Below are positions 35,291 through 43,987 of a DNA stretch of 64,000 nucleotides, in pieces. The notes under the pieces are model-generated. The model was not told the origin of the DNA. It saw only the letters and a program-made list of their open reading frames with translations, and did no database searches. The DNA lies in contig NZ_JAIVLH010000006.1 in NCBI RefSeq assembly GCF_020524345.1, forward strand, positions 1 through 64,000, given 5' to 3'. The DNA comes from Metabacillus niabensis. GTDB taxonomy: Bacteria; Bacillota; Bacilli; Bacillales; Bacillaceae. The first letter of the stretch is position 1, and each line of letters begins with the position of its first letter. Both the position numbers and the translations under genes were made by a program.

Positions 35291-36823
35291 ATGTCTATTC
35301 ATATTGATGCTGAAATAGAAAGATTACTTCAATTTGCTTTGAAAAAGGAAATTATTACAATCTGGGACGTGGATTTAGCCCGCAATAAAATCTTAGAGGT
35401 GTTACAGCTTTCTGATGTGAAGGCTGTAACAGTTGATAAGGAAGTACCGGATTCTCCTGTACCCATTTTAGAAACAATATTGGATTGGGCTGCTGAACAG
35501 GGACTTATCGAAGATAACACTGTTACCTACCGTGATTTATTTGACACAAAAATAATGGGCTGTCTTGTTCCTTCACAAGGGGAAATCATACGTCGCTTTG
35601 ATGAACTTGTCTTTCAGGGCGGACCTAAACAAGCAACAGAATGGTTTTATCAGTTTTCACAGGATGTTCATTATATTCGGACTGACCGCATAGCGAAAAA
35701 TGAAAAGTGGCTTGTTGGTACGGAATATGGTGATCTGCAAATGACAATCAATTTGTCAAAGCCAGAAAAAGATCCTGTTGCCATTGCGGCAGCAAGAAAC
35801 ATGCAAAAAAGTGAGTACCCTGCTTGCCTTTTATGTAAAGAGAATGTTGGATATGCAGGTCGTTTGGATCACCCGGCAAGACAAAATCACCGCATTATTC
35901 CTGTTACACTGGATGATGAACAATGGTTTCTACAGTTCTCACCATATGTGTATTACAATGAGCATGCGATTGTCTTTTCAGGTGAACATAAGCCGATGAA
36001 GATTTCCAAAGACTCGTTCAAAAAGCTTCTGCATTTTGTTGAGCAGTATCCTCATTATTTTCTTGGATCAAATGCAGATTTACCGATTGTTGGAGGCTCT
36101 ATTTTAAGTCATGATCACTTCCAGGGGGGGCATCATACCTTCCCGATGGAAGTAGCAGAAAAAATGTATTCTTTTTCTGTAAATAAATATCCATCGATTG
36201 ATTTCGCTATTGTGAAGTGGCCGATGTCTGTGCTGCGTCTGCAAGGAAATAATCAAGCGGACTTAATTGCAGCAGCAGATGATATATTACAGGAATGGAA
36301 GTCCTATAGTGATGAGACTGTAGATATACACGCTTTTTCCGGCGAAACTCCACATAACACGATCACACCGATTGCCAGAAGAAGAGGCGACCTTTTTGAA
36401 CTTGATTTGGTGTTAAGAAATAACCGAACTAGTGATGAACATCCTTTTGGAATTTTTCATCCTCATCAAGAGGTTCATCATATTAAAAAGGAAAATATCG
36501 GCTTAATCGAGGTAATGGGATTAGCTGTATTGCCTGGAAGACTACTGGATGAGCTCAAAAAACTAGCAGAATTCTTAGTTGAAGCAGATGGCTTAGATAA
36601 GATTGAAAAAGATGACGAAATTAACAAACATTATGAATGGGCGAAACAGGTATATAAGAAATACCCAGATCTAACAGAAGCCATTGTGTATGAGGTGCTG
36701 TTAAAAGAAGTAGGACATGTTTTTGCAACCATTCTAGAGCATGCAGGAGTATTCAAGCAGGATGAAGCCGGACAACAAGGATTTAAGCGCTTTGTACAGC
36801 AATTACAAACTTCTTTAAAATAA
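35291..36823 (+). CDS. galT: Galactose-1-phosphate uridylyltransferase (type 2)
   Basis: A 510-aa enzyme of the long Firmicutes class of GalT, exchanging UMP between UDP-glucose and galactose 1-phosphate. The nucleophilic histidine region is seen as GGSILSHDHFQGGHH, and further conserved stretches are CLLCKENVGYAGR, NEHAIVFSGEHKPM and PHNTITPIARRR. ATG 35291 follows GAGAGGGTG; a GTG at 35282 is possible. It is separated from galE by a 123-bp repeat but no terminator is evident, so it is probably in the same transcript. Confidence 0.94.
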   Translation: MSIHIDAEIERLLQFALKKEIITIWDVDLARNKILEVLQLSDVKAVTVDKEVPDSPVPILETILDWAAEQGLIEDNTVTYRDLFDTKIMGCLVPSQGEIIRRFDELVFQGGPKQATEWFYQFSQDVHYIRTDRIAKNEKWLVGTEYGDLQMTINLSKPEKDPVAIAAARNMQKSEYPACLLCKENVGYAGRLDHPARQNHRIIPVTLDDEQWFLQFSPYVYYNEHAIVFSGEHKPMKISKDSFKKLLHFVEQYPHYFLGSNADLPIVGGSILSHDHFQGGHHTFPMEVAEKMYSFSVNKYPSIDFAIVKWPMSVLRLQGNNQADLIAAADDILQEWKSYSDETVDIHAFSGETPHNTITPIARRRGDLFELDLVLRNNRTSDEHPFGIFHPHQEVHHIKKENIGLIEVMGLAVLPGRLLDELKKLAEFLVEADGLDKIEKDDEINKHYEWAKQVYKKYPDLTEAIVYEVLLKEVGHVFATILEHAGVFKQDEAGQQGFKRFVQQLQTSLK

Positions 36824-36903
36824 TTGTGGGTTACTGGTATAAGATATCGTAAATGTGTCAATGATGCTAGTAATCCCCCCCTAATTTTTATATATGTATG
36901 TTG

Positions 36904-36933
36904 CCTCCTTACTTGTAAGGGGGTATTTTTTTG
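36904..36933 (+). terminator. Terminator after galT
   Basis: CCTCCTTAC and GTAAGGGGG pair almost end to end, followed by TATTTTTTT. Confidence 0.82.
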
Positions 36934-36936
36934 GAT

Positions 36937-36979
36937 TATTAGAAAGTATAAGATTTTATTGATGATAGTATAAGAAAAA
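36937..36979 (+). repeat. Short repeat D, copy 2
   Basis: TATTAGAAAGTATAAGATTT and following bases to GTATAAGAAAAAC; matches copy 1 at 30557. Confidence 0.55.
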
Positions 36980-37006
36980 CTAAAAGGGACAGCTGTGAAC
37001 TGTCCC
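36979..37006 (-). terminator. Terminator for the YflT-like gene
   Basis: On the minus strand GGGACAG, loop TTCACAG, CTGTCCC, then TTTTAGTTTTT. Confidence 0.78.
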
Positions 37007-37014
37007 TATCATTA

Positions 37015-37329
37015 TTATTGAGCTACAATAACAACTCTGCCCTCATCAAGCTCTTCCTCTAATTCATTTGCTTTGTCTTGTGAAACCCCTAATGATGTCA
37101 TCCTATCTCTAAGCATGTCTCCTCGAGATCGAAAGACATTGGCCACTTTATCAAAAACACCTTCTTCTTTTAAACCAATTTGACGAGTGTCTGTCTGTTC
37201 TGTTAAATGCTTGGAACGGGTAGTATCATGTGCAAATAAATAGATGTGATCTTTATCATATCCCTGACCCTCAAGCTCCTGAATGATTTGAGTTGCTTGT
37301 ACACCATTTTCTACAACATATGTTTTCAA
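37015..37329 (-). CDS. General stress protein, YflT/17M family
   Basis: A 104-aa soluble protein of the heat-stress-induced YflT domain family: TYVVENGVQATQIIQELEGQGY at the start and a YLFAHDTTRSKHL segment. Homologues are sigma-B-dependent stress proteins of unknown biochemical role. TTG 37329 is chosen over the tandem ATG codons at 37338 and 37335, because AAAGGAG directly abuts those ATGs but lies 9 nt before the TTG, and the resulting MKTYVVENGV matches the family start. Confidence 0.82.
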   Translation of the reverse strand: MKTYVVENGVQATQIIQELEGQGYDKDHIYLFAHDTTRSKHLTEQTDTRQIGLKEEGVFDKVANVFRSRGDMLRDRMTSLGVSQDKANELEEELDEGRVVIVAQ

Positions 37330-37487
37330 GTTCATCATCTCCTTTGCATGATTAATAAACTTGTACCCCTTTTAAAAGTAAATGAAACATAATGGGAAAA
37401 TAAGTTATAGGCTAAAAGACGTTTTAACTATAAAAGTCAGTAAGGTCTTTGTTAAAATAAAAGAATATAAAAGAACAGGTGATGATA

Positions 37488-38298
37488 ATGAAAATATCCA
37501 TTGTGATTGTGACGCATAATCGACTGGACGAATTAGCCGAGCTTCTTGAATCCATTTCCATCCAAACCGAAGCACCTTATGAAATCATTATTGTCAATGA
37601 TTGTGGAGAGAGCATTGAGCCAGTCGTTAATCTTTATAAAGAGCTGCCAATAAAAACAATTGAATTACATGAAAATATGAAGCATGTACGTGCCAGAAAC
37701 ATGGGGGTTGGTCATGTAACTGGAGATTATATCATGCTTTGTGATGATGATGACCTCCTTTCATCAAAGCATTTGGAATATGCAAAAGATGCCTTACGTG
37801 AAGCAGACTTTGTTTATTTTGATGCGGAAATTGTTAATTTTGAGAAGCACGGGAAAACCCGTATTCCTGTAAAAAGAAGAACGTTTGCCTATCACTATGA
37901 TGAGCAGGGAATGAAGAAGTTCTCCACCTATGTCCCCTCAGGCAGTGTGTATAAAAAGGAAAAAGGAATTACATGATAAAATCGGAATGTTTGATCCGAA
38001 TGTACATAACTATTGGGATTGGGATTTCATGTTAAGAGCGGCACAGGCTTGTCAGGTGAAAAGAGTTCCTGTTGCCAGTGTCATATATGCATTTGCAGAG
38101 AGTGGAACAAATCAGTCTGCAAGCTTAAATGAAAAGCGTAAAGCCTATCTGGATAAGTTATGTGAAAAACATCACTTAGGATCATTACCACAGAAAAATT
38201 TCTTTGTTTTGCTTGAAGAGCCCGAAATGAAAGAACGTGAAGCAAACACGACAATTGTATGGGGTGGACAACCAATTCATTCCCGTTATAGCAGATAG
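37488..38298 (+). pseudogene. ywdF: Family 2 glycosyltransferase (YwdF-like), frameshifted
   Basis: The gene is one glycosyltransferase split by a frameshift. Codons from ATG 37488 encode a GT-A fold (KISIVIVTHNRLDELAELL, then DDDD in LCDDDDLLSSKH) and run to a stop at 37976. In the next frame the protein continues as KELHDKIGMFDPNVHNYWDWDFML to 38298. At the junction AAAAAGG stands twice in tandem (37953-37959 and 37960-37966); removing one copy restores a single frame of about 267 codons. Position before ung matches B. subtilis ywdF. It may be a pseudogene, a phase-variable gene or a sequencing error. Confidence 0.85.
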
Positions 38299-38315
38299 AT
38301 GAGAGGTACCTAAAG

Positions 38316-38987
38316 ATGAATGAGAACATGGAACAAAGTTGGAGTAAGTTACTAAGTAAGCAATTTGAAATGGACTATTTTAAAAAACTAATAGATTTTT
38401 TAGATGACGAATATAAGCAACAAACTATATTTCCAAAGCGTGAGAATATTTTTCGCGCTTTAAATGAGACTCCCTATGAGGATGTGAAGGTGGTCATCAT
38501 CGGACAAGATCCATATCATGGAGAAGGGCAGGCACAAGGATTAAGTTTTTCTGTTCAACCAGGCGAAAAACTTCCTCCTTCCCTGCGAAACATTTTCACG
38601 GAGCTTTGTGAAGATATAAAGTGTGAAAAAAGCGAAAATGGGTCATTAGTCAAATGGTCAAAGCAGGGTGTTTTGCTTTTGAACACGGTGCTAACCGTTA
38701 GGAAAGGTCAGCCTAATTCCCATAAAGGAAAAGGGTGGGAAATCTTCACCGATGAAATCATACATGTATTAAATAACCGTGAGAAGCCGGTTGTCTTTAT
38801 TTTATGGGGTAAACATGCTCAAGCAAAAAAACAATTGATAACCTCACCAAACCATTTCATTATCGAGTCGGCTCATCCAAGTCCATTTTCAGCAAGAAAA
38901 GGATTCTTTGGCAGTAAACCATTTTCAAAGGCAAATGAGTTTTTAATACAACACGGATTAGGTGAAATTGATTGGACCTTAAGATGA
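38316..38987 (+). CDS. ung: Uracil-DNA glycosylase, family 1
   Basis: A 223-aa enzyme that removes uracil from DNA. Water-activating motif GQDPYHG (Asp65) and the DNA-intercalation motif [11 protein letters not shown] near residue 188 are intact; LLLNTVLTV carries the uracil-binding segment. Size matches the Bacillus enzyme. ATG 38316 follows TGAGAGG. It heads a short cluster of small genes (to 39892) with gaps of 10-100 bp, likely a single transcript. Confidence 0.96.
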   Translation: MNENMEQSWSKLLSKQFEMDYFKKLIDFLDDEYKQQTIFPKRENIFRALNETPYEDVKVVIIGQDPYHGEGQAQGLSFSVQPGEKLPPSLRNIFTELCEDIKCEKSENGSLVKWSKQGVLLLNTVLTVRKGQPNSHKGKGWEIFTDEIIHVLNNREKPVVFILWGKHAQAKKQLITSPNHFIIESAHPSPFSARKGFFGSKPFSKANEFLIQHGLGEIDWTLR

Positions 38988-38997
38988 GGGAGTATGG

Positions 38998-39180
38998 ATG
39001 ATGAAAGAAACACCAATAAATTGTGTGAAGTGTAAGCATTTCTATGTAACATGGGATACGAGATTTCCAAATGGCTGCAGGGCATATGGGTTTAAATCTG
39101 CAGGTAGACCGGCAATCATGGTAAAGAAATCATCTGGAATGGCCTGCTTAAAGTATGAACAAAAGTCCATGAAGGCATAG
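38998..39180 (+). CDS. Small cysteine-containing protein, 60 aa
   Basis: A basic 60-residue protein with C-x2-C near the start (NCVKCKHF), a third Cys in FPNGCRAYGF and a fourth in GMACLKY, a likely zinc-binding arrangement. I recall similar uncharacterised proteins next to ung in Bacillus. ATG 38998 or 39001 can serve as start, both behind GAGGGA. It lies 10 bp after ung and 13 bp before ywdI, so it is in the same operon. Function unknown. Confidence 0.75.
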   Translation: MMKETPINCVKCKHFYVTWDTRFPNGCRAYGFKSAGRPAIMVKKSSGMACLKYEQKSMKA

Positions 39181-39193
39181 TGGAGGGATCAGA

Positions 39194-39493
39194 GTGGATA
39201 TACCAATATCAAAGCTTCTTTCTAAAATGGAAGCAGAATTAACAAAAGCTAAAAACAGTCAATCAGAAAAGGAAAGAAGAGAGCGAATTGTTGTCATTCA
39301 ATCTTTATGTGAATTGATTTTAGATGAAAAATCACCACAAGTACAAGCGACCACATCTCCTTCTTCGAGCTCAATAAGTCAAGCTGAGCTTCAAAAAATG
39401 ATGGGAAATATGGCAACGGTTGTTAAAAATCCATCAAGCTCTGAGGCTAGAAAAGAAGATGATGCAAATGGTGACTCATTATTTGATTTTTAA
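39194..39493 (+). CDS. ywdI: YwdI family protein
   Basis: A 99-aa hydrophilic protein: an N-terminal helical half (ISKLLSKMEAELTKAKNS) and a Ser/Pro-rich linker followed by QAELQKMMGNMATVV and an acidic end. This matches the YwdI (DUF5327) pattern of B. subtilis, which also follows ung. GTG 39194 follows GGAGG. Function unknown. Confidence 0.8.
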   Translation: MDIPISKLLSKMEAELTKAKNSQSEKERRERIVVIQSLCELILDEKSPQVQATTSPSSSSISQAELQKMMGNMATVVKNPSSSEARKEDDANGDSLFDF

Positions 39494-39592
39494 TTGAAAA
39501 TAGCTGGTCATCCTCTCCAAAGAAATCCATCATATTCTAAAACTAATCAGGACACAATGATAAGTAAAATTATCTTAATGGAGGTTAGTGAA

Positions 39593-39892
39593 ATGGCATA
39601 TGATGAATTTTTAAATGTTGGAAGAGGCAGATTTACGATGGGAGCGTTTGATGATTTCTCCTCAACAAAGCTCTCACATGACAGATATGATGTATATGTA
39701 AACCAAGATTATGTTGGTCAAAAGTACTTATTAACAGCACAAGAATCTGTTCACGATATCGATGATTTCCTTAAAAACGAAGGAATTTCAAATTTCCAAT
39801 CGGTAGTAGATGGAGATCACTATCATATTAAAGCAATCGAAAACGAGCACAAAGTTGCAGACGTGCTAAAAGTGTATCTGCAAAATCGTTAA
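39593..39892 (+). CDS. Hypothetical protein, 99 aa
   Basis: A 99-residue acidic soluble protein (FLNVGRGRFTMGAFDDFSS, YDVYVNQDYVGQKYLL, DGDHYHIKAIENEH). I do not recognise a family; the alternation suggests a small alpha/beta fold. ATG 39593 follows GGAGG and is preferred to the frame opening at 39494, which lacks a site. The TAA stop sits in the stem of a terminator, so this ends the ung cluster. Confidence 0.72.
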   Translation: MAYDEFLNVGRGRFTMGAFDDFSSTKLSHDRYDVYVNQDYVGQKYLLTAQESVHDIDDFLKNEGISNFQSVVDGDHYHIKAIENEHKVADVLKVYLQNR

Positions 39893-39915
39893 GGGCCAAT
39901 TTGGCCCTTTTTTTA
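39891..39915 (+). terminator. Terminator of the ung cluster
   Basis: AAGGGCCA, loop ATT, TGGCCCTT, then T run. Confidence 0.9.
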
Positions 39916-40096
39916 TTATTGATCGCTTTTTTAAAACTTGTTGCCTTTAATAAGTTCTTTCAAAAGAAACGAATCCAACACTTATTACAAAGCAAAAACG
40001 TATCTTTACAGAATAATAAAAGCCATCATTTAGTCAAGATTTCAAGTTGAATTTATAAGATAGTAGGGTAAGATGAAAGGGGGAGGTGTGTTTTTG

Positions 40097-40468
40097 ATGA
40101 AGCTTTTTCTTATTCTAGGTGTCATTAATGGATTTTTGGCAGTAGCATTAGGAGCCTTCGGTGCTCATGGATTAGAAGGGAAAATTCCTGAAAAATATCT
40201 AAAAACATGGCAAACAGGTGTGCAATATCAAATGTTTCATGCCGGAGCCCTGTTTGTTGTTGCCTTTTTAGTAGATAAGTTTACAAACATTGGGGCGTTT
40301 ACAACCGCAGGGTGGTTATTTTTAGCAGGGATTATTTTGTTCTCTGGAAGTCTGTATGTGTTAAGCGTGACACAAATTAGTATTTTAGGTGCCATTACTC
40401 CACTTGGCGGCTTAGCGTTTTTAGGCGGATGGCTATTGGTGGGATATGCAGCAATTCGATATTTATAA
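40097..40468 (+). CDS. ywdK: DUF423 membrane protein YwdK
   Basis: A 123-aa protein with four membrane helices, same length as B. subtilis YwdK. Typical DUF423 strings are VALGAFGAHGL and YQMFHAGALFVV, and a glycine-rich end (PLGGLAFLGGWLLVGYAA). ATG 40097 follows GGGAGGTG; the earlier ATG at 40073 is inside the spacer. Function unknown. It converges on gerQ and shares its terminator. Confidence 0.9.
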   Translation: MKLFLILGVINGFLAVALGAFGAHGLEGKIPEKYLKTWQTGVQYQMFHAGALFVVAFLVDKFTNIGAFTTAGWLFLAGIILFSGSLYVLSVTQISILGAITPLGGLAFLGGWLLVGYAAIRYL

Positions 40469-40486
40469 GCAGCAATACATAAATCT

Positions 40487-40513
40487 AAAAGCCGATCCTA
40501 ATGATCGGCTTTT
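40487..40513. terminator. Bidirectional terminator between ywdK and gerQ
   Basis: AAAAGCCGATC, loop CTAAT, GATCGGCTTTT. Confidence 0.9.
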
Positions 40514-40522
40514 AAGCTACCA

Positions 40523-40981
40523 TTACCTTGGAGAAGCCGTTGCAAGTGTGAATTGCGGATCATAATTCAGCTCCTCATCAAATGTTACATAATCCAAGTA
40601 CACCATTAGTAGTAAGAAACGCTTACCTGTTTGAGGATCACTTAAAATGAGATGATCTCTTCCTGCAGCTTCAACTACACCTTTAAAAATTTTCGCATTC
40701 CATTCACGATTTCCTTCAAATGTCATATAAACAGTTGCAACTTTCCCACGGTTTAACCGCAAAATATTTTCAACATAAGACTGTTCTAATGGCAGCATAC
40801 CGGGAATGTTTTGAGCTACCCCTTGCTGCTGTTGTTGTGGTAGCATTTGAGGTGGTTGAACTCCGTTTTGACCATATTGACCATATGGACTAGGATAGGC
40901 ATATGTAGGATAAGGTTGTTGGTAACCTGCTCCTTGTTGCATGCCTTGCATTGGGTATCCATACTGCTGGTTTTGGTTCAT
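40523..40981 (-). CDS. gerQ: Spore coat protein GerQ
   Basis: A 152-aa spore protein. The first 75 residues are rich in Gln, Tyr, Pro and Gly (MNQNQQYGYPMQGMQQ), followed by the conserved domain SYVENILRLNRGKVATVYMTFEGN ... AAGRDHLILSDPQTGKRFLL. In B. subtilis GerQ (YwdL) is cross-linked by transglutaminase in the coat and is needed to localise the cortex hydrolase CwlJ. ATG 40981 follows AGGAGGGG; a longer frame from 41047 would add a spurious hydrophobic N-terminus. Confidence 0.93.
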   Translation of the reverse strand: MNQNQQYGYPMQGMQQGAGYQQPYPTYAYPSPYGQYGQNGVQPPQMLPQQQQQGVAQNIPGMLPLEQSYVENILRLNRGKVATVYMTFEGNREWNAKIFKGVVEAAGRDHLILSDPQTGKRFLLLMVYLDYVTFDEELNYDPQFTLATASPR

Positions 40982-41162
40982 TGCCAAAATGACCCCTCCT
41001 AAAAATATTAATAAACATAAGGACTGTTTGGAAAAGAAATGAAGCAAGATGGTGCTGTAAGAAAAGACATTTCATTACTCAATCTTTGCTCATTCATACG
41101 TATGTAAAAGAAAAACAACTTATGACTTATCCATAAAAAAATAAATGGAAGAAGGAAGAGAA

Positions 41163-41726
41163 ATGTCTAATTTTTCTTTAGAAAAAATCTCAAAAGAAAC
41201 CCTTCACATAGCAAGAGACATTGTGAATTCGAACAAAAGATATAATGTGCTTGAAAACGGACGGGAAGAGCGCACTTTGAAGGAGATGGAAGAAGAGTTT
41301 TTAAATGAAACGACAGAAAGCTTTTTTATAAAGGGAAACAATGAGTATGTAGGGGTTCTGGATTATTTAGTTAAAAATCCCAACGACCAATATCCTTGGC
41401 TTGGATTACTTATGATTCATCATGATTATCAAGAGATAGGATATGGAAAAAAGGCCTACTCTTTATTTGAAGCTGAAGCAAGAAAAGCGGGGATGCAAAT
41501 CGTACGTTTAGCGGTATTAACAGAGAATTTCTCGGCAAGAACCTTTTGGGAGTCACTAGGCTATAAAAGGTATGAAACAAAACCTTATAAAGAAGGGAAA
41601 AAAGTAGACTGTTTTGAAAAGGTGATAAAGAACAAAAGCGCAAGCGCCTTGATCATCGACGTACAAACTGGAGGAGCATCGACTAAAGATTTAGGAAACA
41701 CGGTAAGCGAAGCGAACCGATGTTGA
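41163..41726 (+). CDS. GNAT acetyltransferase with repeat-derived C-terminus
   Basis: A 187-aa GNAT-family N-acetyltransferase. Acetyl-CoA-binding motif A is LMIHHDYQEIGYGKKAYSLF, followed by IVRLAVLTENFSARTFWESLGY and KVDCFEKVIK. The fold should end about residue 157 (position 41634); the last 30 residues (SASALIIDVQTGG to EANRC) are encoded by repeat A copy 5 read through in frame. ATG 41163 follows GAAGGAAG. Substrate unknown. The native stop was probably lost or displaced by the repeat. Confidence 0.82.
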   Translation: MSNFSLEKISKETLHIARDIVNSNKRYNVLENGREERTLKEMEEEFLNETTESFFIKGNNEYVGVLDYLVKNPNDQYPWLGLLMIHHDYQEIGYGKKAYSLFEAEARKAGMQIVRLAVLTENFSARTFWESLGYKRYETKPYKEGKKVDCFEKVIKNKSASALIIDVQTGGASTKDLGNTVSEANRC

Positions 41727-41826
41727 CTTATCGTAGGGAGATGATCTGAAGTTTGATAGACGATAGGCGCTGGAGCTGGATGCCGTGCGCTTATCTACAG
41801 TACGAGAGTTTTATAATTTTCCTAAA
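41637..41826 (-). repeat. Family A repeat, copy 5 (subtype II, inverted)
   Basis: Reverse complement of the element: AAAAGCGCAAGCGCCTT at 41635 and GGCGCTGGAGCTGGATG near 41768, with the outer end TTATAATTTTCCTAAACG at 41809-41826. Its middle matches copy 2. Confidence 0.88.
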
Positions 41827-41832
41827 CGAAGA

Positions 41833-41873
41833 AAAAACAGACTCTGAATAGTCTACACATTCTGAGTCTGTTT
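41833..41873 (-). terminator. Terminator after hemQ
   Basis: AAACAGACTC-x-GAAT and ATTC-x-GAGTCTGTTT, with six T on the minus-strand side. Confidence 0.85.
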
Positions 41874-41885
41874 ATATAATAGGTT

Positions 41886-42638
41886 TTAGTTTATTTCAAA
41901 AAAGTTTTGAAGCTTTCCAGAATCCAGCAGGTTTCCGACAAAGAAGGAACCAAACTCTCCATATCGTGCACTCACTTCATCAAATCTCATTTCATAAACA
42001 AGCTTTTTAAATTGAAGAACATCATCAGAGAATAGTGTTACTCCCCACTCATAATCATCAAAGCCAACCGAACCGGTAATAATCTGCTTTACTTTTCCTG
42101 CATAAGAACGACCGATTAGACCGTGACTTCTCATCATGTTACGGCGTTCTTCCATCGTAAGCATGTACCAGTTATCATTTCCTTGACGACGCTTATCCAT
42201 TGGATAGAAGCAAGAATATTTAGACTGTGGAAGTTTTGGATAAAGTCTTGAGCGAACATGCGGGTTTTGATAAGGATCTTCATTGCTTTCACCAGCAAGA
42301 TAGTTGCTAAGCTCAACAACTGAAACATAGGAATATGTCGGGAGCGTAAATTCAGCAAGCTTTGTTTTGTTGAATTCAAGCTCAATCTCATTAAGCTCCT
42401 CCATTGTAGGGCGCAGGATCATCATCATGAAATCTGCTTTTTGACCAACAATAGAGTACAGCGCATGACTACCTTGCTCAGCATTTTCTGTGACAGTCCA
42501 TTTTTCAAGTAAGCCAAAAAATTCGTTAATTGCTGCTTGTCTCTCATCATTTGATAAAAGTTTCCATGAAGACCAGTCAATCGAACGGAAATCATGCAGA
42601 CAATACCAACCATCTAATGTTTGTGCTGCTTCACTCAT
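41886..42638 (-). CDS. hemQ: Coproheme decarboxylase HemQ
   Basis: A 250-aa member of the chlorite-dismutase-like family that in Firmicutes decarboxylates coproheme to haem b, the last step of the coproporphyrin pathway. Family marks are [15 protein letters not shown] at the start, [23 protein letters not shown] and [35 protein letters not shown]. Length matches B. subtilis YwfI (254 aa). It is divergent from pta, as in B. subtilis. Confidence 0.94.
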   Translation of the reverse strand: MSEAAQTLDGWYCLHDFRSIDWSSWKLLSNDERQAAINEFFGLLEKWTVTENAEQGSHALYSIVGQKADFMMMILRPTMEELNEIELEFNKTKLAEFTLPTYSYVSVVELSNYLAGESNEDPYQNPHVRSRLYPKLPQSKYSCFYPMDKRRQGNDNWYMLTMEERRNMMRSHGLIGRSYAGKVKQIITGSVGFDDYEWGVTLFSDDVLQFKKLVYEMRFDEVSARYGEFGSFFVGNLLDSGKLQNFFEIN

Positions 42639-42835
42639 ATATATTCACTCCTAAAAAGTTAATGATTATGTACACAGTTTAACTATATCATAGTTTGTCC
42701 ATGAACCCTTGTGAATAAAACTTGAACTTCATGTATGACGTTAGGAGTAAAAAAGCCAATCTGTGAGAAACTTAAAAAGGATCAAAAATGAAGTTGAGAA
42801 AAGTTAGATTTTTTTGAAATGAAAGAAATTTATGA

Positions 42836-42849
42836 TGTAAGCGTTATAG
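42836..42849. promoter_or_regulatory. cre-like site upstream of pta
   Basis: TGTAAGCGTTATAG fits the consensus TGWAANCGNTNWCA at 12 of 14 positions. It lies about 55 bp before the likely pta start, an activating position like that described for CcpA at B. subtilis pta. Confidence 0.7.
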
Positions 42850-42863
42850 CATAATAGAACAGT

Positions 42864-42891
42864 TTGAAAAGAGAAATAAGTGGAGTATGCT
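42864..42891 (+). promoter_or_regulatory. Candidate pta promoter
   Basis: TTGAAA, 16-bp spacer, TATGCT. Confidence 0.5.
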
Positions 42892-42933
42892 AGATAAGGA
42901 AGCATTCTTTATACATATCAAGGAGGTTTTTTT

Positions 42934-43902
42934 GTGTCAGATTTATTTGCAACGTTAAAAGAAAAAGTGAGCGGCCAACAAATTAAAATCGTTTTTCCAG
43001 AAGGATTAGATGAGCGTATTCTAGCGGCAGTAAACCGTTTATCAGGTGAAGGCATCCTTCAACCGATCTTAATTGGTAATCAGCAGGAAATTACGAATAA
43101 AGCATCAGAACTTAACTTAACATTAGACGGTGTAGACATTTACGATCCGCAAAACTACCCGGAAATGGACGAGCTTGTTGCAGCGTTTGTTGAAAGACGT
43201 AAAGGTAAAGCAACAGAAGAAGATGCACGCAAAATTTTATTAGACGAAAACTACTTCGGAACAATGCTTGTTCACCTTGGAAAAGCTCATGGTCTTGTAA
43301 GTGGTGCAGCACACTCAACGGCTGATACGGTTCGTCCGGCTCTTCAAATCATTAAAACAAAACCAGGCATTAAAAAGACGTCAGGTGTATTCATCATGGT
43401 CCGTGGTGACGAAAAATATGTATTCGCTGACTGTGCAATCAACATTGCACCAGATAGCCAGGATCTTGCAGAAATTGCAATCGCAAGTGCACAAACAGCA
43501 AAAATGTTTAACATCGATCCACGTGTTGCGATGTTAAGCTTCTCAACAAAAGGCTCTGCTAAATCTCCTGAAACAGAAAAGGTGGCAAACGCAGTTGAAA
43601 TTGCAAAAGAACTAGACTCAAGTGTTGTTCTAGATGGTGAATTCCAATTTGACGCAGCATTTGTACCATCTGTAGCTGAGAAAAAAGCTCCGGATTCAGT
43701 TATTAAAGGTGACGCAAACGTATTTGTATTCCCAAGCCTTGAAGCTGGAAACATTGGCTACAAAATCGCCCAACGCTTAGGCAATTTTGAAGCAGTAGGA
43801 CCAATTCTGCAAGGTTTAAATAAACCAGTAAACGACCTATCCCGCGGATGTAATGCAGAGGATGTTTATAAATTAGCTTTGATTACGGCTGCACAGGCAT
43901 AA
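42934..43902 (+). CDS. pta: Phosphate acetyltransferase
   Basis: A 322-aa enzyme that converts acetyl-CoA and phosphate to acetyl phosphate in overflow metabolism. The PTA_PTB fold is recognisable by KIVFPEGLDERIL, LGKAHGLVSGAAHSTADTVRPALQIIKT and GNIGYKIAQRLGNFEAVGPILQGLNKPVNDLSRGC. Length matches the short Bacillus Pta (323 aa). GTG 42934 follows AAGGAGG. The cre-like site upstream suggests activation by CcpA when carbon is in excess. A terminator follows. Confidence 0.96.
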   Translation: MSDLFATLKEKVSGQQIKIVFPEGLDERILAAVNRLSGEGILQPILIGNQQEITNKASELNLTLDGVDIYDPQNYPEMDELVAAFVERRKGKATEEDARKILLDENYFGTMLVHLGKAHGLVSGAAHSTADTVRPALQIIKTKPGIKKTSGVFIMVRGDEKYVFADCAINIAPDSQDLAEIAIASAQTAKMFNIDPRVAMLSFSTKGSAKSPETEKVANAVEIAKELDSSVVLDGEFQFDAAFVPSVAEKKAPDSVIKGDANVFVFPSLEAGNIGYKIAQRLGNFEAVGPILQGLNKPVNDLSRGCNAEDVYKLALITAAQA

Positions 43903-43918
43903 TTTCATAAATAGCAGA

Positions 43919-43953
43919 AAAGGAACTGACATTATTTTGTCGGTTCTTTTTTT
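43919..43953 (+). terminator. Terminator after pta
   Basis: AAGGAACTGACA and TGTCGGTTCTTT around TTATTT, then T run. Confidence 0.85.
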
Positions 43954-43987
43954 ATGGATATTTGTTGCTCCGTAATAAGTGTTGAGA

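Noticed and set aside
43344-43754. 136-aa minus-strand frame inside pta
   Set aside because: It is a long shadow of a clear housekeeping gene.
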